Assembly (NCBI RefSeq): GCF_000166055.1
Contig: NC_014664.1
Coordinates: forward strand, 1-64,000
Direction of reading: 5' to 3'
Length of the DNA: 64,000 nucleotides
Origin: Rhodomicrobium vannielii ATCC 17100
GTDB lineage: Bacteria > Pseudomonadota > Alphaproteobacteria > Rhizobiales > Rhodomicrobiaceae
In this document: positions 50,640-57,585 of the stretch, one piece after another
Layout of the letters: every line of letters starts with the position of its first letter
How positions within the stretch are numbered: position 1 is the stretch's first letter
Translations under genes and position numbers: made by a program
The notes under the pieces: generated by a model
Database searches by the model: none
Told to the model about the DNA's origin: nothing
What the model saw: the letters and a program-made list of their open reading frames with translations, nothing else

Positions 50640-51839
50640 ATGCGCGACGCATACATCTATGGCGGCTTGCGCACGCCTATTGGCCGTCACGCGGGCGCGC
50701 TCGCAGCCGTCCGGCCCGACGACATGGCGGCGCACGTCATTCGCGCCGCGCTCGCTGCGTCGCCCTTTGACGCCGCGGACGTGGAAGACGTCATCCTCGG
50801 CTGCGCCTGCCAGGCGGGCGAAGACGCGCGCAACGTCGGCCGACACGCGGCGCTTCTCGCGGGGCTGCCGCAAGAGGTTGGCGGCGCGACGGTGAACCGG
50901 CTCTGCGGCAGCGGCATGAACGCGGTGATTGACGCCGGGCGCGCCGTCACGCTCGGCCACGCGGAGCTGATTGTGGCGGGCGGTGTCGAGTCGATGACGC
51001 GCGCGCCTTTCGTTATCGCGAAGCCGCAGGCCGCTTACGGGCGCGATACCGCGATTTACGACACGACCATCGGCGCGCGGTTCGTGAATGCCCGGCTGGT
51101 CGCGACTTACGGCAATGACTCCATGCCCGAGACGGCGGACAATATCGCGCACGACCTCGGCATCTCGCGCGCCGAGGCGGACGCTTTCGCGCTCGCCTCG
51201 CAGGAGAAGACCGCACGCGCCGTGAAGGAAGGCTTCTACGAAGGCGAGATCGTAGCCGTGGAGATCCCCGGCAGGCGCGGCGAAGCGATCAGGGTCTCAT
51301 CCGACGAACATCCGCGCCCCGAGACCACGCGCGAAACGCTCGCCCGGCTGAAGCCGCTGGCTGAAGGCGGCATCGTGACGGCGGGAAACTCGTCCGGTAT
51401 CAATGACGGCGCGGCGGCGCTTCTCATCGGAAGTCGCAGCGCGGGCGAGAAGGCGGGTGCCGAACCTCTCGCGATAGTGCGCGCGGCGGCGGTTGCAGGC
51501 GTGCCGCCCCGCATCATGGGGGTCGGTCCGGTGCCCGCTTCCGCGAAGGCCCTCGAACGCGCGGGCCTTACACTGGCCGATATGGACGTGATCGAAATCA
51601 ACGAGGCCTTCGCCACGCAGGTCATCGGGTGCTGCCGCCTCATGACGCTCGACCCATCCGACAGCCGCCTCAATCCGAACGGCGGCGCAATCGCGCTCGG
51701 CCATCCTCTCGGCGCATCCGGTGCCCGGCTCATGCTGACCGCAGCGCGGCAGTTGCAGCGCTCCGGCGGCCGCTATGCGCTCGTCACGATGTGCATCGGA
51801 GTTGGGCAGGGCATCGCCGCCGTCCTTGAACGGGCCTGA
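50640..51839 (+). CDS. Thiolase, probable 3-oxopimelyl-CoA thiolase
   Basis: Acyl-CoA acetyltransferase of 399 residues with nucleophilic cysteine in VNRLCGSGMNAV, NEAFATQVIGCC, NPNGGAIALGHPLGASGAR and second cysteine in MCIGVGQGIA. It is closest in wording to PcaF-type 3-oxoadipyl-CoA thiolases. Being three bases after badA and in the benzoyl-CoA block, its likely role is cleaving 3-oxopimelyl-CoA to glutaryl-CoA and acetyl-CoA. A role in aerobic 3-oxoadipate breakdown cannot be ruled out, but no other such gene is near. Confidence 0.85.
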   Translation: MRDAYIYGGLRTPIGRHAGALAAVRPDDMAAHVIRAALAASPFDAADVEDVILGCACQAGEDARNVGRHAALLAGLPQEVGGATVNRLCGSGMNAVIDAGRAVTLGHAELIVAGGVESMTRAPFVIAKPQAAYGRDTAIYDTTIGARFVNARLVATYGNDSMPETADNIAHDLGISRAEADAFALASQEKTARAVKEGFYEGEIVAVEIPGRRGEAIRVSSDEHPRPETTRETLARLKPLAEGGIVTAGNSSGINDGAAALLIGSRSAGEKAGAEPLAIVRAAAVAGVPPRIMGVGPVPASAKALERAGLTLADMDVIEINEAFATQVIGCCRLMTLDPSDSRLNPNGGAIALGHPLGASGARLMLTAARQLQRSGGRYALVTMCIGVGQGIAAVLERA

Positions 51840-51915
51840 CGCGCGGCGGCGTGGCAAGGCGCGCAACACCCTGCCTGCGCATGCTCATCAGTCGAAGGCC
51901 CGTACGGCGCTCACC

Positions 51916-52581
51916 CTATGCCGAAGCGGCCTCACGAAGCGCGCCGTTCTCAAGCCTCACCCATCGGTTCGCGACTTTCGCAAGAAAATCGCGGTCGTGG
52001 GAGACGATAACCATGGCCTGCGGCAGGCTGTTCAGAATGTCGACCATCCGTTCCTCGGTCTCGGTATCGAGGGCAGTTGTCGGCTCGTCGAGAAGCAGAA
52101 CCTCCGGCTCCATCGCGAGCACCGCCGCAAGCGCGACAAGCCGCTTCTGGCCGCCCGAAAGCTTGTAGGTGATCCGCTCATCGAACCCCTGAAGTCCAAG
52201 GCGATCGAGCGTGCGGCGCGTGATCTCGCGGGCTTCGGCGCGGGATTTACCGAGGTTGAGCGGGCCGAAAGCGACATCCTCCGCAACGGTCGGACAGAAA
52301 AGCTGGTCGTCGGCGTCCTGAAACAACAGGCCCGCGCGGCGGCGGACTTCCGGGAAATCACCCTCGCTGGTCCTGATCTTGCCGAACGCCTCTATCGTTC
52401 CCGCCGATGGCTTGGCGAGGCCGACCATCACATGCAGCAATGTCGTCTTGCCCGCGCCGTTCGGCCCCGTCACCGCGACGCGTTCGCCCGCATGCAACAC
52501 GAAATCGGCGCCGCGAAGCACGGGGCGTTCCCTGTCGTAGGCGAAGCTCACGCCGGAGAGACGCAGCAGTTCCGGGCTCAT
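51916..52581 (-). CDS. nikO: Nickel ECF transporter ATP-binding protein
   Basis: ABC ATPase that powers uptake through NikMQ. 221 residues with Walker A GPNGAGKTTLLH, Q-loop LLFQDADDQLFCPTV, signature LSGGQKRLVALAAVL, Walker B VLLLDEPTTALD, and switch histidine in IVSHDRDF. The Q-loop wording DADDQLF is typical of energy-coupling ATPases. ATG at 52581 is preferred to the one at 52608, which falls in an inverted repeat. It is separated from nikQ by 164 bases, unlike the tight rest of the operon. Confidence 0.92.
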   Translation of the reverse strand: MSPELLRLSGVSFAYDRERPVLRGADFVLHAGERVAVTGPNGAGKTTLLHVMVGLAKPSAGTIEAFGKIRTSEGDFPEVRRRAGLLFQDADDQLFCPTVAEDVAFGPLNLGKSRAEAREITRRTLDRLGLQGFDERITYKLSGGQKRLVALAAVLAMEPEVLLLDEPTTALDTETEERMVDILNSLPQAMVIVSHDRDFLAKVANRWVRLENGALREAASA

Positions 52582-52601
52582 AGGCGACCTACTAGCGCTC
52601 T

Positions 52602-52654
52602 GGCGCATACGTTTGATCCCTTTTGCCGCACGCTCTCATCCAAACGTATGCGCC
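52602..52654. repeat. Inverted repeat GGCGCATACGTTTG in the nik operon
   Basis: GGCGCATACGTTTG at 52602-52615 is the exact reverse complement of CAAACGTATGCGCC at 52641-52654. It lies in the nikQ-nikO gap next to a second, larger dyad, and could be a dispersed palindromic repeat. Confidence 0.7.
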
Positions 52655-52683
52655 TCAAGAGCACCAGCAACCAATTGATTCTA

Positions 52684-52754
52684 GTGCAGTTTCTATTTTA
52701 CATTTGATTATGGTGCCACCAGCTGGTGTGGATCAAATGTAAAATTCACTGCAC
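52684..52754. repeat. Long inverted repeat overlapping the nikQ 3' end
   Basis: GTGCAGT ... TTTTACATTTGAT (52684-52708) and ATCAAATGTAAAA ... ACTGCAC (52732-52754) pair over most of their length, with a central ACCAGCTGGT palindrome. The right arm includes the last codons and stop of nikQ. It may be an inserted miniature element or an RNA hairpin that tunes expression of nikO. Confidence 0.7.
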
Positions 52755-53558
52755 GAGTGCGAGGCCGAGGCACACGCCGAGAGACAGTCCGGCAAAGGCT
52801 CCATCGCGCAACGAAAGCGGGGCGTTTTCTGAAAGGGCGGGAAACGTCCCGTTGAAGCCACGGCACCGCATCGCGGCGACTATCCGCTCCGAGCGTTCGA
52901 TGCTCCGCACAAGCAGCATGCCAACGAGATAGCCGATGCTTCGCCACGTATGCAGGTCGCACCGCATGCGAAACCCGCGCGCTTTCATGGCGACGCGCAA
53001 CCGCCGGTACTCACGTCCGAGAACGTCGATGTAACGCAGGGTGAAGAGAAACAGGAGAACGAACTTGCTCGGCAGGCGCAGGCGGTTCATTGCGCGGCCG
53101 AGGAGCGCGGGCTCCATGGACGAAAGCAACGCGAGGATCATCAGCACGACGGCGTTCGCTTTCAGGAGGATCATTGCTCCGAGAAGCGCGCCTTCGCGGC
53201 TGGCTGGCAGTCCGGCGACCGAGAACAAAGGCTCTCCCGGCGTGGAGAATGGCAGCATCGCCAGCACCATCAGCATGAAACCGTCGAGCGCGGCCATGCG
53301 TCGGAGCGCGGTTCCGGGGCTCTGCCGGGCAGCCGCAACCGCGAGCGTCGCTATCCCGAGCGCGAGCGAAAGCGCGGTGAGGCTCTTCAGGCTCACGACG
53401 ACGAGGCAGAAGACCGCGCATACGAGGAGGCGAAGGCCCGGATCGACGGATTGGACGAAGTTCCGCTGATCGCCGCCCGACCGCGAACCGGCCAGAGCGA
53501 CAGCACCGTCGCAGCAGCCCTCGTTCACCGCGCCCGTCTGCTCTCCCGCGAGGCTCAT
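52746..53558 (-). CDS. nikQ: Nickel ECF transporter transmembrane protein
   Basis: The T component that couples NikO to the substrate-binding NikM. About 270 residues with several hydrophobic helices (LLVCAVFCLVVVSL, LTALSLALGIATLAVAAA, GAMILLKANAVVLMILALL, FVLLFLFTLRYIDVL) and the coupling helices marked by AMKARGF and AAMRCRGFNG (Arg-Gly motifs). ATG at 53558 overlaps the nikL stop by four bases. The last codons form part of an inverted repeat. Confidence 0.92.
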   Translation of the reverse strand: MSLAGEQTGAVNEGCCDGAVALAGSRSGGDQRNFVQSVDPGLRLLVCAVFCLVVVSLKSLTALSLALGIATLAVAAARQSPGTALRRMAALDGFMLMVLAMLPFSTPGEPLFSVAGLPASREGALLGAMILLKANAVVLMILALLSSMEPALLGRAMNRLRLPSKFVLLFLFTLRYIDVLGREYRRLRVAMKARGFRMRCDLHTWRSIGYLVGMLLVRSIERSERIVAAMRCRGFNGTFPALSENAPLSLRDGAFAGLSLGVCLGLALVQ

Positions 53559-54193
53559 TGCGCGTCCCTCGTCACATCGGAAGCGCCGCCGCGCACCCAC
53601 TTTCGCCGCTGAGCAAGACCGAAGGCAAGGCCGCCGAGGCCCAGGATGTAACCGAGACCGCCGAGGATGTCGTGCAACCGGATCTTTTCCTGATACGCGT
53701 CGATCTGTTCGCGCAACGGGCGGATCTGGCGGGCGATGCTTTGGTCGATGAAAGCCTTGAGATCCGTATCTTCGCCAGTTCGGGAAACGGCGGAGGCAGC
53801 CGCGACTGGTACGCCTGTCCGCTCGGCCGAAGGTTTCGCTGCGGCTGCGTCGCCGCCGCTGGCCAAGGTTTGCGGCAACTCGTCGGCCGCGACGGTGTAG
53901 CTCGCGACATGGCCATCTCCCCCATCAACGGTGATGACATGATCGACCCGGCGCGTGGCCTCGTAGCGGAAATTCCCCTCGTCGTCGGTCGTCGTCTTGC
54001 CGAGAACCGTTCCGTCCGGGCTTGCTACCGTGACGGACGACTGCCGCGCCCGGCCGCCCGTACCAAAATACGCGTAACCCTCGATCGCCGCGCCTGTTGC
54101 TGTGGCGAACACCTTGAGCTTGTGCGCCTCCGCTACGCCCCCGAACATCAGAAGCATGACGGCGACAAGGGCGGGAATCGAAACTCTCGTCAT
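53555..54193 (-). CDS. nikL: Nickel transporter accessory protein NikL
   Basis: Small accessory component of NikKLMQO systems. 212 residues: signal peptide (MTRVSIPALVAVMLLMFGGVAEA), then HKLKVFATATGAAIEGYAYFG starting with His after the cleavage site, a carboxypeptidase-regulatory-like beta domain (about 25-100), an Ala-rich linker, a short coiled coil (DQSIARQIRPLREQIDAYQEK) and one C-terminal transmembrane helix (ILGGLGYILGLGGLAFGLA) with positive tail. Lies between nikM and nikQ; the order and architecture support the name. Confidence 0.88.
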   Translation of the reverse strand: MTRVSIPALVAVMLLMFGGVAEAHKLKVFATATGAAIEGYAYFGTGGRARQSSVTVASPDGTVLGKTTTDDEGNFRYEATRRVDHVITVDGGDGHVASYTVAADELPQTLASGGDAAAAKPSAERTGVPVAAASAVSRTGEDTDLKAFIDQSIARQIRPLREQIDAYQEKIRLHDILGGLGYILGLGGLAFGLAQRRKWVRGGASDVTRDAQ

Positions 54194-54205
54194 TCGTGTG
54201 ATCCC

Positions 54206-54817
54206 CTATGCCTGAAAGCCGAGCAGCGACGGCTTGACCCTGGATAGAAGCCCGATCACCGCGACGCTGAAAGCCGCCTCGATCAGGGCGACCGGCACAT
54301 GCGCCACCACCACGAGATTGGCAGCGGCCAGAAACTCCCTGCCGGACAGGGCGAGAACCGCAGCCACAAGGATAGCAGTGATGAGAACGCCGAGACCGCC
54401 CGCCAGTCCGGCGCCCCAGAGCACGCGCTGGCGGTTCGCGCCATTTCCGGCGACCGCTTGAAAGAGGTAGCCGCACAGAACCGCTGGCACGGCCATGTTC
54501 ATGATGTTGACGCCGAGCACCACGAGGCCGCCGAACCCGAAGAGAACGGCCTGCAACAGCAAGGCGACCGCTATGGCCGGGAACGCCGCCCATCCGAGCA
54601 AAATGCCCGTCAGCCCGTTCAGGATGAGATGGACGGAAGTCGGGCCGACCGGGAAATGCACGAGCGAGGCGACGAAGAACACCGCCGCAAGGATGGCGAC
54701 CTCGGGAATGCGTTCCTCATCGAGGTGGCGAAGCGCGTAGCCGCAGCCCGCGAGGCTGACGGCCGCGCCCGCGATCAGAACCGGGGCGGACAGGACGCCA
54801 TCGGGAATATGAGCCAT
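54206..54817 (-). CDS. nikM: Nickel ECF transporter substrate-binding protein
   Basis: The S component that captures nickel. The start MAHIPDGVLSAPVL is the CbiM/NikM N-terminal signature in which the amino end and an early histidine coordinate the metal. Further conserved polar residues lie in VHFPVGPTSVHLILNGLTG (two His). About 203 residues, six or seven hydrophobic helices. I chose the ATG at 54817 because it places the histidine close to the N-terminus, as needed for metal binding; the ATG two codons before is also open. Directly before nikL. Confidence 0.93.
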   Translation of the reverse strand: MAHIPDGVLSAPVLIAGAAVSLAGCGYALRHLDEERIPEVAILAAVFFVASLVHFPVGPTSVHLILNGLTGILLGWAAFPAIAVALLLQAVLFGFGGLVVLGVNIMNMAVPAVLCGYLFQAVAGNGANRQRVLWGAGLAGGLGVLITAILVAAVLALSGREFLAAANLVVVAHVPVALIEAAFSVAVIGLLSRVKPSLLGFQA

Positions 54818-54871
54818 GGTCACGCTCCGGGTAAGAACGGGACGCAGTCGGTGTGCGTCCCGTCGCCAAAC

Positions 54872-55639
54872 TCACTTCATATCGACCGCTTTGACCCAGA
54901 TCGTGCCGCCGAGTTCGGCCTCGGCGGGCTTGCCGTCCGGCCCCTTTGTCTCGCCGTCGATAAGGGCGTTGAAGCCCCACCAGCCGGCTTTCGGAATGGC
55001 GTAGGCGAACACGCCGTTGTCGTCGGCCTTGACGACCTGGGTTACGAATGGATCGGAGGGGGCCTTCACCGAGCCGTCATTCGCCCATTCGATCTCGACG
55101 ACAGCGCCGGGCACCGGCTTGCCGTCCTTGCGGACCACGCCGCGGAAAAGGTTGCCCGTCCACACACCGTAGGGGCGGCTCAAGGGCTCGATTTCCACCG
55201 GGAAGCCGACGAGCTTGTCCCAGCCCTCGCCCGATCCGAAGTCGACGACAACCTTCGTGTAATGGATCAGGAAGTGCTTCTCGCCCTCGTCCCAATAGGG
55301 GGCGGGCTCAAGGAAAAACACATAGTCGCCGGGCTTCTTGATCTGATAGGTGGCTTCGAACGCTTTCTTGCCAGAAACCTCGACGGGCTTCAGCGAAGAT
55401 TTCAGGTCCACTTTCTCGCCGTCCGCGAGAACGCCGAATTGCTGCGGCTGTCCCATATCCATGTTGGGGCCGCCTTCCATGGGATGGGTGAACACGGCCT
55501 GCAGCTTGACCTTGCGATCGCCCTCATCGGGAACGATGTCGGCGGACGGCAGAAGCTCCTGAAAATGCGCATGCGCAGCGGCCGAAAAGAGCAGAAGCGC
55601 GGCAACCGAAGTTGCGGCGAGACCCGCAGGAAAACGCAT
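54872..55639 (-). CDS. nikK: Periplasmic nickel transport component NikK (DUF4198)
   Basis: Secreted 255-residue protein of the DUF4198 family. Signal peptide MRFPAGLAATSVAALLLFSA with cleavage after AHA, then HFQELLPSADIV. Conserved downstream parts are FTHPMEGGPNMDMG, GDYVFFLEPAPYWDE and GVWTGNLFRGVV. ATG 55639 is preferred because GAGGGGGA is seven bases before it and because it gives a clean signal peptide; a start at 55669 would not. First gene of nikKMLQO; thought to aid nickel capture in the periplasm. Confidence 0.9.
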   Translation of the reverse strand: MRFPAGLAATSVAALLLFSAAAHAHFQELLPSADIVPDEGDRKVKLQAVFTHPMEGGPNMDMGQPQQFGVLADGEKVDLKSSLKPVEVSGKKAFEATYQIKKPGDYVFFLEPAPYWDEGEKHFLIHYTKVVVDFGSGEGWDKLVGFPVEIEPLSRPYGVWTGNLFRGVVRKDGKPVPGAVVEIEWANDGSVKAPSDPFVTQVVKADDNGVFAYAIPKAGWWGFNALIDGETKGPDGKPAEAELGGTIWVKAVDMK

Positions 55640-55651
55640 GAAGTCCCCCTC

Positions 55652-55678
55652 GTATGAGTTATGAAGCATTTATCATTG
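55652..55678. promoter_or_regulatory. Candidate NikR site before nikK
   Basis: GTATGA (55652-55657), 15 bases, TCATTG (55673-55678). This resembles the known NikR operator GTATGA-N16-TCATAC, with spacing shorter by one and two changes in the right half. It lies just before the nikK start in the divergent nikK-nikR region, where such a site would be expected. Confidence 0.4.
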
Positions 55679-55805
55679 TTCACACCCATTATCGGTAGTC
55701 AACGCGACGTTGGGGGAATCCGAGCCGTTCATCCGCTGGATATGGTGACGCGCTGGAAGCGCATATGGTTTATGCTCAGCTTGAAAGACCACAGGAGGAC
55801 GACGG

Positions 55806-56231
55806 ATGGAACGAGTGACGATCTCTCTTGATGAGGATCTGCTCGGGCATTTCGACAGATATCTCGACAAGAAGGGCTATGCCAGCCGGTCGGAGGCGAT
55901 CCGGGATCTTCTGCGCGACAAGCTTGAGCAGGAGAAGCTCTCCGAAGACAAAGCGGAAAACGCCATCGCCTGTCTTTCCTACGTGTACAATCACGAACAG
56001 CGTGAATTATCGCGCCGGCTGGCCCGGACGCAGCACGCCCATCATCATCTCGTGCTTTCGACGCTCCACGTTCATCTCGATTATGAGAATTGCCTTGAGG
56101 TCGCCTTGCTCAAGGGAAACACGCACGATGTCCGCAAGCTTGCGGAGGCCACCATCGCGGAGACCGGGGTGCGGCACGGCAATCTGCACATCGTCCCGGA
56201 CGACATGCCCAAACGCCATCACCACGACTAA
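55806..56231 (+). CDS. nikR: Nickel-responsive regulator NikR
   Basis: Ribbon-helix-helix repressor of nickel uptake. 141 residues: N-terminal RHH domain (ERVTISLDEDLLGHFD and GYASRSEAIRDLLRDKL) and an ACT-like metal domain with the four nickel ligands visible as His77, His88, His90 and Cys96 (QHAHHHLVLSTLHVHLD, YENC), matching His76, His87, His89, Cys95 of the E. coli protein. AGGAGG-type site before the ATG. Divergent from nikKMLQO, which it should control. Confidence 0.96.
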   Translation: MERVTISLDEDLLGHFDRYLDKKGYASRSEAIRDLLRDKLEQEKLSEDKAENAIACLSYVYNHEQRELSRRLARTQHAHHHLVLSTLHVHLDYENCLEVALLKGNTHDVRKLAEATIAETGVRHGNLHIVPDDMPKRHHHD

Positions 56232-56273
56232 TCATGTCGACCGGCGGGGGCATATCCAAATGGCTAAAGGAGG

Positions 56274-56347
56274 TGGAGGCCACGCCCGGAATCGAACCGG
56301 GGTGCGCGGATTTGCAGTCCGATGCGTCACCACTCCGCCACGTGGCC
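56274..56347 (-). tRNA. tRNA-Cys (anticodon GCA)
   Basis: On the minus strand the acceptor arm GGCCACG pairs with CGTGGCC, followed by discriminator T and an encoded CCA. The anticodon loop reads CTGCAAA with GCA anticodon, and the T arm has the GGTTCGATTCC consensus. A U at the discriminator position is typical for cysteine tRNA. Total 74 bases with CCA. Confidence 0.95.
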
Positions 56348-56477
56348 TCAGACAGCTTTGGTAGCATGATCGACGCCGCATGAAAAGCGCTCATGCAATC
56401 GGCTTTCGTTCCTCTGTTCACGCGCGCCATTTTTTGTTACCCATTGCGGCGCAGGAACTTTCGGGGCACGGCAGACG

Positions 56478-57146
56478 ATGAACTTTGCAACGGCGCGGCT
56501 TCACATGGTCGAATCGCAAATCAGGCCGAACGGGGTGCGCGACCCGCTCATACTGGACGCGTTTGCGTCGCTGCCGCGCGAGCTGTTCGTCCCGGAGCAG
56601 CGACAGCACCTCGCCTATATCGACGAGGGCGTGCTCGCCGTGGAAGCCGCGGCCGATGAGCCCGCGCGTTATCTTCTTCAGCCGATGGTTCTCGCCAGGC
56701 TCCTTGAGGCGGCGGAGCCTCGCCGGGAGGATCACGTGCTCGACGTCGGCGGCGCAACGGGCTACGGCGCGGCGATCCTGTCGCGACTCGCCGCCAAGGT
56801 CGACGCACTCGAGACGTCGGCCGCGCTCGCCGAGGCTATGAGGAAGCGTCTTTCCTTTGTGGGGGCGAGCAACGTGGACGTTCACGCGGGGCCGCTTGAA
56901 AAAGGCGTGCCCTCGAAAAAGCCGTTCGATCTCATCGTGGTAAATGGCGCGGTTGCCGACGAACCGAAGACCTTGCTCGAACAGCTTGCCGATGGCGGAA
57001 GACTCGTTGCCGTCGTACGCAAGGGCTGGCTTGGCCGCGCATGGCTTTATGAAAAGAGCGGCGACAGCGTTTCGGGACGCCCGCTATTCGACGCGCCCGC
57101 AGATTATCTTCCCGGCTTCGAACCGCAGCCGCAGTTCACATTCTAG
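56478..57146 (+). CDS. Protein-L-isoaspartate O-methyltransferase-like protein
   Basis: SAM-dependent methyltransferase of the Pcm family, 222 residues. N-terminal ARLHMVESQIRPNGVRDPLIL and LPRELFVPEQ are typical of the alphaproteobacterial group; motif I is HVLDVGGATGYGAAIL and motif post I has VDALETSAALAE. The active Thr/Ser motif of classical Pcm (around residue 60) is not obvious, so true isoaspartate repair is uncertain. In many alphaproteobacteria this gene lies directly before the tolC gene, as here. Spacer to tolC is about 440 bases. Confidence 0.87.
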   Translation: MNFATARLHMVESQIRPNGVRDPLILDAFASLPRELFVPEQRQHLAYIDEGVLAVEAAADEPARYLLQPMVLARLLEAAEPRREDHVLDVGGATGYGAAILSRLAAKVDALETSAALAEAMRKRLSFVGASNVDVHAGPLEKGVPSKKPFDLIVVNGAVADEPKTLLEQLADGGRLVAVVRKGWLGRAWLYEKSGDSVSGRPLFDAPADYLPGFEPQPQFTF

Positions 57147-57585
57147 TGCATGGCGCGTACGGCCTCACCGTTGCACGCTCATAAGCAAAATCTATGCGCG
57201 GCTCACGAGCGCGCCGCAAACCGATGCAAATGTTTGAGTCGCTGCAATAGAGCGTATCGATTCGGTGAATGCAGGCCATCTATCGTTCGCCGCAACGCAG
57301 TTGACACCTGTTCCGAGCGATAAACGAATCGCTACGAAGTTTGGTACAATTGTAAGAATACGTCGCAGGTTTTGCGTAGAACGTAACGCCTTGTCACACA
57401 AATATCGCCGCTGCGGCAACTGAGCAACGGCGCATGCCAAAAACTCCTAAAATGCACAGGCAACGAACCGATTTTACTTTTGCTTATGCCTTCTCATGGA
57501 TAGCTTTCCGCAGGCACGCTCCCATGTGCCGCGTTTTACGATGTGGTGCATGCGTTGGTGCGGGTTCGAACAACGGAAGCAGTCC
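57147..57585. other. Intergenic region before tolC
   Basis: About 440 bases with no supportable gene. The stretch 57250-57430 is AT-richer than its surroundings and probably holds the tolC promoter; I could not fix boxes with confidence. The open frame of tolC extends to 57496 but that part does not look like a signal peptide. Confidence 0.5.
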
